The notes under the pieces: model-generated | Database searches by the model: none | The model's input: only the letters and a program-made list of their open reading frames with translations | What the model was told of the DNA's origin: nothing | Made by a program: the position numbers and the translations under genes | Origin: Bradyrhizobium sp. CB1015 | GTDB lineage: Bacteria > Pseudomonadota > Alphaproteobacteria > Rhizobiales > Xanthobacteraceae | DNA: 64,000 nucleotides | Assembly: GCF_025200925.1 (NCBI RefSeq) | Contig: NZ_CP104174.1 | Coordinates: 5,332,001-5,396,000 of the forward strand | Direction: 5' to 3' | Shown here: one piece after another, positions 25,053 through 34,194 of the stretch | Layout: every line of letters begins with the position of its first letter | Position numbering within the stretch: the first letter of the stretch is position 1

Positions 25053-25532
25053 TTAACGCTTCGAGAACTGGAAGGAGCGGCGGGCCTTGGCCTTGCCGTA
25101 CTTCTTGCGCTCGACCACGCGCGAATCGCGGGTGAGGAAGCCGCCCTTCTTGAGCACGGAGCGCAGCTCCGGCTCGAAATAGGTGAGCGCCTTGGAGATG
25201 CCGTGACGGACCGCGCCGGCCTGGCCGGACAGACCGCCGCCGGCGACGGTGCAGATCACGTCGTACTGGCCCGAACGCTGGGCCACCGAGAACGGCTGCT
25301 CGATCATCATGCGCAGCACGGGACGGGCGAAATAGACCTCGACCTCGCGCGAGTTGACGGTGACCTTGCCGGCGCCCGGCTTGATCCAGACGCGGGCGAC
25401 CGCGTCCTTGCGCTTGCCGGTCGCATAGGCGCGGTTGTACTTGTCGACCTTCTTCTCGTGCTTGGGCGCCTCGGGCGCGGCAGCCGTCTTGAGCTGCGAG
25501 AGCTGGTCGAGCGACTGAATGGATTCGGCCAT
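25053..25532 (-). CDS. rpsI: 30S ribosomal protein S9
   Basis: A 159-residue S9 with the alphaproteobacterial N-terminal extension (about 30 residues). The core has [34 protein letters not shown] and the C-terminal tail [17 protein letters not shown] that reaches the P-site tRNA. It follows rplM by one base. Confidence 0.98.
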   Translation of the reverse strand: MAESIQSLDQLSQLKTAAAPEAPKHEKKVDKYNRAYATGKRKDAVARVWIKPGAGKVTVNSREVEVYFARPVLRMMIEQPFSVAQRSGQYDVICTVAGGGLSGQAGAVRHGISKALTYFEPELRSVLKKGGFLTRDSRVVERKKYGKAKARRSFQFSKR

Positions 25533-25533
25533 G

Positions 25534-25998
25534 TTATGCGGCCCTCGTGTTCTTGCGGTTCAACTTGGCGATGTCGATCTTCTCGGGCTGCTGCGCCTCG
25601 TGCGGATGATCAGCCCCGCCGTAGACGCGGAGGTTGCCCATCTGGACGCGACCGAGCGGACCACGCGGGATCATGCGCTCGACGGCCTTCTCGAGCACGC
25701 GCTCGGGATGACGGCCCTCGAGGATCTGGCGCGCGGTGCGCTCCTTGACGTGGCCGACATAGCCGGTGTGCTTGTAGTAGGTCTTCTGCTCGCGCTTGCG
25801 ACCGGTGAGGACCGCATGCTGCGCATTGATGATGATGACGTTGTCGCCGCAATCGACGTGCGGGGTGTAGGTCGGGAGGTGCTTGCCGCGCAGGCGCATG
25901 GCGACGATGGTGGCGAGACGGCCGACGACCAGACCCTTGGCGTCGATCAGCACCCACTTCTTCGTCACCTCAGCCGGCTTTGCCGAAAAGGTTTTCAT
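25534..25998 (-). CDS. rplM: 50S ribosomal protein L13
   Basis: A 154-residue L13. It carries [20 protein letters not shown] and [20 protein letters not shown], both typical. The start is taken at 25998 ([15 protein letters not shown]); the longer frame to 26037 adds 13 unrelated residues. It forms the conserved rplM-rpsI operon. Confidence 0.98.
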   Translation of the reverse strand: MKTFSAKPAEVTKKWVLIDAKGLVVGRLATIVAMRLRGKHLPTYTPHVDCGDNVIIINAQHAVLTGRKREQKTYYKHTGYVGHVKERTARQILEGRHPERVLEKAVERMIPRGPLGRVQMGNLRVYGGADHPHEAQQPEKIDIAKLNRKNTRAA

Positions 25999-26156
25999 GT
26001 CGGAGTTTCCGTGGACGGGAGATATCGGCGCGAACACCGCACCGGACTGCGCGGGTTTCTAGAGAAGAGCGGCGCAACGGTCAATGCCTCAAAGTGCAAA
26101 TTAGCGACGGAAATTCAATGGCTTAAAAATAAGGTGTGATATTACCTGCAAAAAGC

Positions 26157-26585
26157 TCAAACGTTTGGAATGGAATAGGTCGAGGTGACATGGGCGATCG
26201 GATCCGCTGACGTGCCCGACAAGAGGTTCACCTCCCCGACCGCAAGGCGCTTGCCGAGCTTGAGCAGCCGGGCCTCGGCCAGCACATCCTGCCCGGGCTG
26301 GCCCTTGCGCAGGAAGTTGATGTTGAGATTGGTGGTGACGGCGAGCCCGATCGGCCCGATCGCGGACAGCAGCACCACGTACATCGCGAAATCCGCGAGC
26401 GCCATCAGCGTCGGGCCGGACACGGTTCCGCCCGGCCGCAGCATCCGTTCGCTGTAGCGCTGGCGCAAGAGGCTGGTCTGGCCGTCCGCGCTCTCGATCG
26501 TGATGTCGTCACCGCTGAAGGCCTGGGGAAACTCGTCACGGAGGAACTGCTCCAACTCCGCCACGCTCATTTTCGCTAACGCCAT
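26157..26585 (-). CDS. PaaI-type hotdog-fold thioesterase
   Basis: A 142-residue hotdog thioesterase. The central helix and strand read RPGGTVSGPTLMALADFAMY, with the acidic residue of the DFAMY stretch at the position that activates water in PaaI relatives. The likely substrate is an acyl-CoA. It is divergent from an enoyl-CoA hydratase gene, consistent with acyl-CoA metabolism. Confidence 0.88.
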   Translation of the reverse strand: MALAKMSVAELEQFLRDEFPQAFSGDDITIESADGQTSLLRQRYSERMLRPGGTVSGPTLMALADFAMYVVLLSAIGPIGLAVTTNLNINFLRKGQPGQDVLAEARLLKLGKRLAVGEVNLLSGTSADPIAHVTSTYSIPNV

Positions 26586-26670
26586 GCCGTCCCCACCCTC
26601 GCTTCGCCTGCCCTGTTACATTAAGTTATCGGTGTCATCCAATTGCAATCATTTAGCGGAAATCGCGTCA

Positions 26671-27495
26671 ATGTCCGTCCAGGTCGCCCGCGCCCCCTCC
26701 CCGCAACCGCCGATCCTGCTGCGCGAGATCGTCGGCAGCGTCGCCGTGCTCACGCTGAACCGACCAGCCGCGCGCAACAGCCTTTCGGAGGCGATGATCG
26801 GACAGCTGCATGCGAGCCTCAATGCGATCGCGGAGCACAAGCACATCCGTGCGGTCGTTATCGCAGCCAACGGCCCCGCTTTTTCCGCCGGCCACGACCT
26901 GAAGGAACTGACCGCGCGCCGCACCGATCCGGATGGCGGCCGGGCTTATTTTGCGCAGATCATGACGGCGTGCAGTGCCATGATGCAGGCGATCGTGCGC
27001 CTGCCCAAGCCCGTGGTCGCTGCCGTCCAAGGCATCGCCACCGCGGCGGGCTGCCAGCTCGTGGCAAGCTGCGATCTGGCGATCGCATCGGAGGCGGCGA
27101 AGTTCGCCACACCCGGTGTCGACATCGGCCTGTTCTGCTCGACGCCGATGGTGGCGCTGTCGCGTAACGTGCCGCGCAAGCAGGCCATGGAGATGCTGCT
27201 GACGGGCGAGCCTGTCACGGCCGACCGCGCCCGCGAAATCGGGCTCGTCAACCGCGTGGTGCCTGCCGGCACCGAACTCGGCGCCGCGATCGAGCTCGCG
27301 CAACAGGTCGCGTTGAAATCCGCCTACACGATCAAGCTCGGCAAGGAGGCGTTCTACCGCCAGGCCGAGATGAGCCTTGCGGATGCCTATCGTTATGCCG
27401 CAGAGGTGATGACCAAGAACATGATGGCGCGCGATGCCGAGGAAGGCATCGGCGCCTTCATCGAGAAGCGCGCGCCAACATGGCGGGATGAGTAA
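26671..27495 (+). CDS. Enoyl-CoA hydratase/isomerase family protein
   Basis: A 274-residue crotonase. Oxyanion-hole motifs are AFSAGHDLKELTA (about 75) and VQGIATAAGCQLVASCDLAIA (about 120). The first catalytic glutamate of classical hydratases (GxGxEL) is replaced by the CQL context, as in many mitochondrial ECHDC3-type relatives, so the reaction may differ from simple hydration. The start at 26671 follows a short upstream region; the frame is open to 26500 but overlaps the divergent thioesterase gene. The CoA-binding gene follows 12 bases later, probably in one operon. Confidence 0.9.
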   Translation: MSVQVARAPSPQPPILLREIVGSVAVLTLNRPAARNSLSEAMIGQLHASLNAIAEHKHIRAVVIAANGPAFSAGHDLKELTARRTDPDGGRAYFAQIMTACSAMMQAIVRLPKPVVAAVQGIATAAGCQLVASCDLAIASEAAKFATPGVDIGLFCSTPMVALSRNVPRKQAMEMLLTGEPVTADRAREIGLVNRVVPAGTELGAAIELAQQVALKSAYTIKLGKEAFYRQAEMSLADAYRYAAEVMTKNMMARDAEEGIGAFIEKRAPTWRDE

Positions 27496-27507
27496 GAAGA
27501 ACGACAC

Positions 27508-28092
27508 ATGAACCACGACGCCTATCCCGACAATTACATCCGCGGCATCCTCAACAGCGTGAAATCGATCGCGATGGTCGGCGCCTCGCCGGTCAATGTG
27601 CGGCCGAGCTATTTCGCGTTCAAATACCTCGCGCAGCGCGGCTACGACATGATCCCGGTCAATCCCGGCCATGTCGGCAAGGAGCTGCTCGGCAAGCCGT
27701 TCGTCGCGTCCCTGTCGGACATCGGCCGTCCCGTCGACATGATCGACATCTTTCGCAACTCCAGCCACATCATGCCCGTGGTCGAGGAGGCGCTCACGCT
27801 CGACCCGTTGCCGAAGGTGATCTGGATGCAGCTCGGCGCGCGCGACGACGTCGCGGCGGCGAAAGCGGAATCAGTCGGTATCAAGGTGGTCATGAACCGT
27901 TGCCCGAAGATCGAATATGGCCGCCTGTCGTCCGAAATCTCCTGGATGGGCGTGAATTCGCGCACGCTCAGCTCCAAGCGCGCGCCGGTGCCGACGCAGG
28001 GCATGCGACTATCCCTCAATCGGATGAGTGTCGGCGGTGGCAACACCGCCGCATCGGATCGCGCTGCAAAAAACAAGAGCGAGCAAAGCTGA
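27508..28092 (+). CDS. CoA-binding domain protein (YccU-like)
   Basis: A 194-residue Rossmann-fold protein with SIAMVGASPVNVRPSYFAFK (nucleotide-binding turn) and KVVMNRCPKIEYGR, a cysteine-containing motif conserved in the family. It resembles the CoA-binding half of succinyl-CoA ligase without the catalytic parts. Its job is unknown. It is in an apparent operon with the hydratase upstream and the sulfhydrylase downstream. The last 50 residues look disordered. Confidence 0.85.
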   Translation: MNHDAYPDNYIRGILNSVKSIAMVGASPVNVRPSYFAFKYLAQRGYDMIPVNPGHVGKELLGKPFVASLSDIGRPVDMIDIFRNSSHIMPVVEEALTLDPLPKVIWMQLGARDDVAAAKAESVGIKVVMNRCPKIEYGRLSSEISWMGVNSRTLSSKRAPVPTQGMRLSLNRMSVGGGNTAASDRAAKNKSEQS

Positions 28093-28231
28093 CGCAAGCG
28101 CGAAGGTTTCGTTTCGCGAACGCGACAATGCGTAGCACGATCATTCCGATGTGAAGCCGCGCCTTGACGTCGGACACCGCGCCGATCAGCATGCCGCGCG
28201 ATTTTCAGGCCACAAGAACAGGACGCCCTCA

Positions 28232-29512
28232 ATGAGCGATCGCCTTCCGGGATTTTCAACGCTTGCCGTGCATGCCGGTGCACAGCCCGACCCCACCACC
28301 GGCGCGCGCGCGACTCCGATTTATCAAACGACCTCTTTCGTCTTCAACGACGCCGACCACGCCGCTTCGCTGTTCGGACTGCAGGCGTTCGGCAACATCT
28401 ATACCCGCATCGGCAATCCCACCAATGCGGTGCTGGAAGAACGCGTCGCCGCGCTCGAAGGCGGCACCGCCGCACTCGCAGTGGCTTCCGGCCATGCCGC
28501 GCAAGTCGTGGTGCTGCAGCAGCTGCTGCAACCCGGCGACGAGTTCATCGCCGCGCGAAAACTCTATGGCGGCTCGATCAACCAGTTCACGCACGCCTTC
28601 AAGAGCTTCGGCTGGAACGTGGTGTGGGCCGATCCCGACGACATCGCAAGCTTCGAGCGCGCGGTGACGCCGCGCACCAAGGCGATCTTCATCGAGTCCA
28701 TCGCCAACCCCGCCGGCAGCATCACCGACATCGAGGCGATCTCGACCGTGGCACGCAAGGCGGGCGTGCCGCTGATCGTCGACAACACGCTGGCCTCGCC
28801 CTATTTGATCCGCCCGATCGACCACGGCGCCGACATCGTCGTGCACTCGCTGACCAAGTTTTTGGGCGGCCACGGCAACTCGCTCGGCGGCATCATCGTC
28901 GATGCCGGCACCTTCGACTGGTCCACGGGGGGCAAATATCCGATGCTGTCGGAGCCGCGCCCCGAATATCACGGCATCCGCCTGCAGGAGACCTTCGGCA
29001 ATTTCGCCTTCGCGATCGCCTGCCGCGTGCTCGGCCTGCGCGATCTCGGACCGGCGCTGTCGCCGTTCAACGCCTTCATGATCCTGACCGGCATCGAGAC
29101 GCTGCCGCTGCGCATGCAGAAGCACTGCGACAATGCCAAGGCCATTGCCGAATACCTCGCGGGACATCCGGCGGTGGCGTCGGTGAGCTACGCCGGCCTG
29201 CCGAACGACAAGTACAACCAGCTCGCGCGCAAATACGCGCCGCGGGGCGCCGGCGCGGTGTTCACCTTCAGCCTGAAGGGTGGCTATGACGCCGGCGTCA
29301 GCCTGGTGTCGAAGCTGCAGCTGTTCTCGCACCTCGCCAATGTCGGCGACACCCGCTCGCTGGTGATCCATCCGGCCTCGACCACGCACAGCCAGCTTGA
29401 CGACGCCGCCAAGATCAAGTCCGGCGCCGGCCCCGACGTGGTCCGGCTCTCGATCGGTATCGAGGACAAGGAAGACCTGATCGCGGATCTGGAACAGGCG
29501 CTGGGGGCGTAG
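28232..29512 (+). CDS. metY: O-acetylhomoserine sulfhydrylase / aminocarboxypropyltransferase (PLP enzyme)
   Basis: A 426-residue cystathionine gamma-synthase family PLP enzyme. The Schiff-base lysine lies in VVHSLTKFLGGHGN (about 210), the PLP-phosphate site in ASGHAAQVVVLQQL, and VDNTLASPYLIRP carries the PLP-nitrogen aspartate. The overall sequence matches MetY, which makes homocysteine (or methionine with methanethiol) from O-acetylhomoserine. The start at 28232 (MSDRLPGFSTLAVHAG) is the family N-terminus. I looked for a SAM riboswitch in the 139-base leader and did not see one. Confidence 0.93.
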   Translation: MSDRLPGFSTLAVHAGAQPDPTTGARATPIYQTTSFVFNDADHAASLFGLQAFGNIYTRIGNPTNAVLEERVAALEGGTAALAVASGHAAQVVVLQQLLQPGDEFIAARKLYGGSINQFTHAFKSFGWNVVWADPDDIASFERAVTPRTKAIFIESIANPAGSITDIEAISTVARKAGVPLIVDNTLASPYLIRPIDHGADIVVHSLTKFLGGHGNSLGGIIVDAGTFDWSTGGKYPMLSEPRPEYHGIRLQETFGNFAFAIACRVLGLRDLGPALSPFNAFMILTGIETLPLRMQKHCDNAKAIAEYLAGHPAVASVSYAGLPNDKYNQLARKYAPRGAGAVFTFSLKGGYDAGVSLVSKLQLFSHLANVGDTRSLVIHPASTTHSQLDDAAKIKSGAGPDVVRLSIGIEDKEDLIADLEQALGA

Positions 29513-29522
29513 CGCCCCGGAA

Positions 29523-29548
29523 CGACGGCGGCCGTTTGGCCGCCGTCG
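29523..29548 (+). terminator. Hairpin terminator after metY
   Basis: CGACGGCGGCC-gttt-GGCCGCCGTCG is a perfect 11-bp stem with a four-base loop starting 11 bases after the stop; the following T run is short (GTTAA). Confidence 0.65.
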
Positions 29549-29617
29549 GTTAACCCTCATTAACCATATCTGCCCCATACATCGTGCTTGGATCGCCCCT
29601 TTGATTCGGAGCCGACG

Positions 29618-29959
29618 ATGCTGCGCTGGATGGTACCTGCCCTTGCGGCGATGCTGACGGTCTCAGCTGCCGTTGCCGCCGATCTGCCGGCGACGCCGAA
29701 GCGGCGCGCGGCCGTGCCGCAGGACCCGCCACAGGTCTATGTCGAGACCGATCCGGATGCGCTGATCTCGCCGGCCTATGGCATCGGCAGCTACATCCGC
29801 AACCTGCCGGGCACGCCGCTGCTGCCGGGCTCGCACACCCTGCCCGGCTATTACGGCCGCCCCTGGAGCTATGATTATCAAGGCGCCTATTACGGCGGGA
29901 AGCAGGTCGATTATTTCTGGCGCCTGCCCTATGCGTGCGGCGTCTACGGCTATTGCTGA
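29618..29959 (+). CDS. Small exported protein, Tyr/Gly-rich
   Basis: A 113-residue protein with a clear signal peptide (MLRWMVPALAAMLTVSAAVAA). The mature part is rich in Tyr, Gly and Pro (YYGRPWSYDYQGAYYGGK) and ends with two cysteines (YACGVYGYC) that could pair. Such proteins are common in Bradyrhizobium but uncharacterised. The ATG at 29618 starts the signal peptide; 29588 would add ten residues. Confidence 0.75.
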   Translation: MLRWMVPALAAMLTVSAAVAADLPATPKRRAAVPQDPPQVYVETDPDALISPAYGIGSYIRNLPGTPLLPGSHTLPGYYGRPWSYDYQGAYYGGKQVDYFWRLPYACGVYGYC

Positions 29960-29978
29960 TCAGCCGGGCTGATGGTGA

Positions 29979-31061
29979 TCAGCCGGGCTGACCCACCGGA
30001 ACCGCGCGCGGCTGCGCGTGCGCAGACTGCCGTGACGCCAGCCGCTCCACCTGCATCACTGCCAGCGTCAACACCACGATCGCAACCGCCTGGTGCGTCA
30101 GCGCGAGACCGATCGGCACCTGGTTGAGCAGCGTGAGGATGCCGAGCACGGCTTGCACGCTCACCGCCGCGAACAGCCACAACGCGCCGCTGGCAGCCGC
30201 GCCTGCACGCGAGCGCACCGCGTCGATCGCATGCAGCAGCGCCAGCACGAACAGCGCATACGCAGTCATGCGGTGCTCGAACTGCACGGTCAGCACATTG
30301 TCGAACATGTTGCGCCACCACGGCGTCTCGAACCACAGCCGCTCCGCCGAGGGGATGAGCGCCCCGTCGATCTCAGGCCAGGTGTTGTAGGCCCGCCCGG
30401 CGCGCAGGCCCGCGACCAGTGCGCCGAAATAGATCTGCACGAAGGTCACCACGAGCAGCAGTGCGCTGGTGAACCGCAACCTTGCCGGCACGGTGATCTG
30501 CGGCCGCTCCTTGAGCCGCCGCACCGTCCAGACGATGCCGGCGAAGATCAGGAGCGCGAGCAGCAGGTGCGTCGCCAGCCGATATTGCGACACCTCGACC
30601 CGCTCCGTGAGGCCCGACGCCACCATCCACCAGCCGACCGCCCCCTGGACGCCGCCGAGCGCGAACAGCAGCCACAGCCTGCGCTTCAGCTCACCCGACA
30701 ATCCGCCGCGCCAGAGGAAGAACAGGAACGGCAAGAGATAGGCGACGCCGATGAAGCGGCCGAGCAGCCGGTGGCTCCATTCCCACCAGAAGATCTCCTT
30801 GAACTCGGACAGGCTCATGCCGGCGTTGAGTTCGCGATATTGCGGGATCTTCTTGTAGGCCTCGAACGCATCGGCCCACGCCGCCTCCGACAGCGGCGGA
30901 ACACTGCCCGTGACCGGTTTCCATTCGACGATCGACAGGCCCGATTCCGTCAGCCGTGTCGCGCCGCCGACCAGCACCATCAGCGCGATCAGCGCGGCCA
31001 CGCAGATCAGCCACCAGCGCACGGCGCGATGCGGCTCGGATGGTGCGGAAATGGTCGTCAT
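29979..31061 (-). CDS. ctaA: Heme A synthase (CtaA / COX15)
   Basis: A 360-residue inner-membrane enzyme with eight predicted membrane helices. It hydroxylates the C8 methyl of heme O to make heme A for aa3-type cytochrome oxidase. The four heme-ligating histidines are in [30 protein letters not shown] and LTHQAVAIV. The start at 31061 ([17 protein letters not shown]) is chosen because the region beyond it to 31247 overlaps the divergent DUF2842 gene. Confidence 0.96.
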   Translation of the reverse strand: MTTISAPSEPHRAVRWWLICVAALIALMVLVGGATRLTESGLSIVEWKPVTGSVPPLSEAAWADAFEAYKKIPQYRELNAGMSLSEFKEIFWWEWSHRLLGRFIGVAYLLPFLFFLWRGGLSGELKRRLWLLFALGGVQGAVGWWMVASGLTERVEVSQYRLATHLLLALLIFAGIVWTVRRLKERPQITVPARLRFTSALLLVVTFVQIYFGALVAGLRAGRAYNTWPEIDGALIPSAERLWFETPWWRNMFDNVLTVQFEHRMTAYALFVLALLHAIDAVRSRAGAAASGALWLFAAVSVQAVLGILTLLNQVPIGLALTHQAVAIVVLTLAVMQVERLASRQSAHAQPRAVPVGQPG

Positions 31062-31170
31062 TTCAAGGACAAAACCAAGCCTGTGGCTAAGAGACTTGAA
31101 CCGGACTGCGTGCCCCTTATAGTCCCCCGCTCCCGCAGCGCAAGTTACGCGAAAGCCGCAAGTCCCCGCC

Positions 31171-31392
31171 ATGACGATCCGCACCCGCAAGTTCCTCGGC
31201 GCCATCCTGCTCCTGATGCTGGCCACCGTCTGGTCCCTGCTCGGCATGGCGGCGGCGCAGATGCCGTGGATCGCGGAATCCGGCTGGCGGCAGGCGATCT
31301 ACTACGTCGTGGTCGGCATGGGCTGGGTGCTGCCGGCAATGCCGATCGTAAGCTGGATGCAGCGACCCGACCGCGTCAAGTCTGGCTCGTAG
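31171..31392 (+). CDS. DUF2842 family small membrane protein
   Basis: A 73-residue protein with two membrane helices ([20 protein letters not shown] and [20 protein letters not shown]). It belongs to the alphaproteobacterial DUF2842 family, often near ctaA, with unknown function. It is divergent from ctaA and overlaps the end of the convergent deacetylase-like gene by 17 bases. Confidence 0.9.
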   Translation: MTIRTRKFLGAILLLMLATVWSLLGMAAAQMPWIAESGWRQAIYYVVVGMGWVLPAMPIVSWMQRPDRVKSGS

Positions 31393-32422
31393 CGCTCCCG
31401 GTCGGCCTCACCGGCGCAAAGGCGACGCCCGACACCAGCACGCGCAACATCCGCAGCGAGCGCACGCGCCCATCCCAGGAGATCCGCGGCAGCGCGCGCA
31501 AGTTCGTGCGTCCCTCCGCCTCCACGATGCCCGGGATCGACGAGGCCGCGCTGGCGAAGCCCGCCTGCTCCGCCATCACGACGTGGCTGCGCCGGAACGA
31601 AGCGCGGTCGCCGAACGGCAAGGCGAAATGCCTGATCTCGCGCTGGAACGCCGATTCCGCCACGGCCTTGCCCATCGTCATCTCGCGCAGTGCGGCTGCG
31701 TCCTTCATGTTGGCCAGGACCGGATAGTTCACCGTTGCGCTGCCGATCGTCACGAGCGGATCGGCGGCGAGCCTGGCGAGGTCTTCCCAATCCATCGACG
31801 CCTCGCGCGAGAGCGCGGCGAGGTCGATCCGGTAGCGCGTGCAGAGATCGGCGATCGCGGCCGACACATCCGCCGGCGGCAGCGAGCGCAACCAGCTCTC
31901 CAGATACGAGAACAGCGCCTGCTTCCCGGCCTTGTCGGCGACGGTGAAGCGCTGTTCCTTCTCGCCCATCATCAGGCTGATGCGGCTCTCCCGCGCGATC
32001 ACCTGCTCCAGCCCGAGCCACCAGGCCTCGCCGACACCGTCGGGAAAGGCCGTCGGCACATAGATCGTGAAGGGCACAGCGTGACGCGTCAGCACCGGAT
32101 AGGCGAAGGTGATGAGATCCTTGGCAGCGCCATCGAAGGTCAGCGCCACGAAGTGCCGCTTCTCCGGCAGCGTCACCGCGCGCCGGCAGACTTCGTCCAT
32201 GCCGAGGAAATCGTACTTCCACCGCTTCAGCGCGCGGATGGCGCGATCGAGGAATTGCGGCGTGACCTCGTGCTCGCGCAGCGGCTGAAATCCGCGCCGC
32301 CGCGGCCGCACGTGCTGGAAGCGCAGAATGGCGCCGGCACCGCGACTGCGCAGCATGGCCTGGCCGGTGAACCAGGCCAGCTCGAGGCGCAGCCGTTCCA
32401 GCCATCTGTCGTCGGAAGCCAA
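31376..32422 (-). CDS. Polysaccharide-deacetylase-fold protein with degenerate active site
   Basis: A 348-residue NodB-homology (CE4) protein. The fold is recognisable: ALTFDGAAKDLITFAYPV corresponds to the TFDDG motif, IGSATVNYPVLANM to the H[ST]xxH motif, and HFALPFGDR to motif 3. Two of the three metal ligands seem lost: the second Asp of TFDDG is Gly, and both histidines of the second motif are Ala and Tyr. Only the first Asp, normally the catalytic base, is kept. A metal-dependent deacetylase is thus unlikely; a carbohydrate-binding or regulatory role is an inference. It lies at the edge of the exopolysaccharide cluster and is divergent from the acetyltransferase gene. Confidence 0.85.
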   Translation of the reverse strand: MASDDRWLERLRLELAWFTGQAMLRSRGAGAILRFQHVRPRRRGFQPLREHEVTPQFLDRAIRALKRWKYDFLGMDEVCRRAVTLPEKRHFVALTFDGAAKDLITFAYPVLTRHAVPFTIYVPTAFPDGVGEAWWLGLEQVIARESRISLMMGEKEQRFTVADKAGKQALFSYLESWLRSLPPADVSAAIADLCTRYRIDLAALSREASMDWEDLARLAADPLVTIGSATVNYPVLANMKDAAALREMTMGKAVAESAFQREIRHFALPFGDRASFRRSHVVMAEQAGFASAASSIPGIVEAEGRTNLRALPRISWDGRVRSLRMLRVLVSGVAFAPVRPTGSATSQT

Positions 32423-32550
32423 AATCCCACCCTTCGCGCGCGCGGCGGTCCGTTCCCTCTGCCAGTGTCATTACCCTTTGTTGACCTTTGTTTGCAAAGG
32501 TCGGCCACAGGCCGAAATACGTATTTTCGATTTCTCGACAGGTTTCGCGA

Positions 32551-33732
32551 ATGACCATGGCTGCGGCGATGCAAAGCCGGACGGCAGAAGCGCCAGCGCG
32601 GTCGAAAGCGAGCCGTATTGCGCGGGTCGATATCGTCACCGATCTCGCCGAGGCCGAGGCGGTCTGGCGCGGTTTCGAGGCGGGCGGCCATCTCTTCACG
32701 CCCTACCAACGCTTCGACCTGCTCGGCCCGTGGCAGCGCCTGGTCGGCGAGCATGAAGGTGCCCGGCCGTTCATCGTGATCGCCCGCGACGCCGATCGCC
32801 GGCCGCTCCTGCTGCTGCCGCTCTCGCTGCGCCAGGGCCACGGCATGCGCACCGCCGGCTTCATGGGCGGCAAGCACACGACCTTCAATATGGGCTTGTG
32901 GGACGCCGAGTTCGCGGCAGAGGCCGCCAGCGCCGATCTCGATGCACTGCTTGCGCCGCTCGGTGAGCACGTCGACGTGCTCGCGCTGACGCAGCAGCCC
33001 GAACGCTGGCACGACCAGCAGAACCCGTTTGCAGCCCTGCCGCGGCAGCGCGCGATCAACGGCTGTCCCCGACTGATGATGGAGCCGGGCGGCCCGCCGG
33101 CATCGCGGATCAGCAATTCCCTCCGCCGCCGGCTCAAGAGCAAGGAAAAGAAGCTTCAGTCCCTCGCCGGCTATCGCTATCACCTGGCGACGTCAGACGC
33201 AGACATCAGCCGCCTGCTCGACTGGTTCTTCCGCGTCAAGCCGGCGCGGATGACGGAGCAGAAGCTCCCGAACGTCTTCGCCGAACCTGGCGTCGAGCAA
33301 TTCGTCCGCAGCGCCTGCCTTGCGCCGCGCGGCGAAGGTCATGTCATCGACATCCATGCGCTGGAATGCGACGAAGAGGTGATCGCGATCTTCGCCGGCG
33401 TCGCCGACGGCGAGCGCTTCTCGATGATGTTTAACACTTACACGATGTCCGAGCACGCCCGCTACAGCCCCGGCCTGATCCTGATGCGCTACATCATCGA
33501 CCGCTACGGCGAGCGCGGCTACCGCTCGCTCGACCTCGGCATCGGTTCGGACGATTACAAGCGGATGTTCTGCAAGGACGACGATGAGATCTTCGACAGC
33601 TTCGTCCCCCTGACCTCGCGCGGCAAGCTCGCGGCGATGGCGATGTCCTCGCTCAGCCACGGCAAGCGGCTGGTGAAGCAGAACCAGATGCTGTTCGACA
33701 TGGCCCGGCGGCTGCGGCAGGCGATCGGGTAA
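32551..33732 (+). CDS. FemAB/CelD-like GNAT acetyltransferase (BioF2 family)
   Basis: A 393-residue protein with two GNAT-like halves, of the CelD/BioF2 acetyltransferase group often found in exopolysaccharide and cellulose clusters. The C-terminal half has YSPGLILMRYIIDRYGERGY and FDLGIGSD-like SLDLGIGSDDYKRMF. It may acylate a polysaccharide precursor. The chosen ATG is 32551; the frame extends to 32488. Confidence 0.82.
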   Translation: MTMAAAMQSRTAEAPARSKASRIARVDIVTDLAEAEAVWRGFEAGGHLFTPYQRFDLLGPWQRLVGEHEGARPFIVIARDADRRPLLLLPLSLRQGHGMRTAGFMGGKHTTFNMGLWDAEFAAEAASADLDALLAPLGEHVDVLALTQQPERWHDQQNPFAALPRQRAINGCPRLMMEPGGPPASRISNSLRRRLKSKEKKLQSLAGYRYHLATSDADISRLLDWFFRVKPARMTEQKLPNVFAEPGVEQFVRSACLAPRGEGHVIDIHALECDEEVIAIFAGVADGERFSMMFNTYTMSEHARYSPGLILMRYIIDRYGERGYRSLDLGIGSDDYKRMFCKDDDEIFDSFVPLTSRGKLAAMAMSSLSHGKRLVKQNQMLFDMARRLRQAIG

Positions 33733-33765
33733 GTATTCTCCGCCAGCGAACTGCTCTTACCCTCA

Positions 33766-33910
33766 CCTGGAGGGGGAGGGTCGGCTCACATTGAGCGGAG
33801 CGAGATGTGAGACGGGGTGGGGTGACAGTCTCTCCAACTCGAACGCTGCCCGAGTGGAGAGATCAACCCACCCCGCTCGCGCTGCGCGCGATCGACCCTC
33901 CCCCTCCAGG
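33766..33910. repeat. Inverted-repeat element, 18-bp perfect ends
   Basis: CCTGGAGGGGGAGGGTCG at 33766-33783 is matched exactly by its inverse complement at 33893-33910. Inside are GACGGGGTGGGGTG and CACCCCG counterparts, so the element can fold as a nested hairpin. It is directly followed by a second element. Confidence 0.8.
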
Positions 33911-34123
33911 GCAGGGCTATCGCATATGACTTGTGACGTCGGCCTGCGCGCACGCCTCGTCCTTCGAGACGGCGCTGACGCGCCTCCTCAGGATGAGGCT
34001 AATCAGCGTCAGTGCTCGTTGAAACTGCTGCCGCGCACTCCGCCCTCATCCTGAGGAGCCCGCCCAAAGCGGGCGTCTCGAAGGATGGCCGCCGGGAAAA
34101 GCTCTCAAATGCGATAGCCCTGC
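33911..34123. repeat. Palindromic repeat element, copy 1 of 2
   Basis: The ends GCAGGGCTATCGCAT (33911-33925) and ATGCGATAGCCCTGC (34109-34123) are perfect inverse complements. Inside are paired segments CTCCTCAGGATGAG / CTCATCCTGAGGAG and CCTTCGAGACG / CGTCTCGAAGG. The stretch 33945-34117 is nearly identical to 51876-52049 in the same orientation. Confidence 0.85.
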
Positions 34124-34194
34124 CCTCCAGGGCAGGGTAATGGGCAGCACCAATGTCACCCAGTCTCACGAATGCCCGGCAGCGACTTCCGCGC

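Larger units (their letters stand above)
33733..34194. other. Repeat-filled intergenic region
   Basis: The 462 bases between the acetyltransferase and Wzz-type genes contain no gene. Most of the stretch is made of two adjacent inverted-repeat elements annotated separately (33766-33910 and 33911-34123). Confidence 0.8.

Noticed and set aside
28093..28231. Possible SAM riboswitch in front of metY
   Set aside because: I looked for SAM-II and SAM-I conserved core elements and did not find them.
33911..34123. CRISPR array or insertion sequence
   Set aside because: There are no regularly spaced direct repeats with unique spacers and no transposase frame; it is a nested palindrome.
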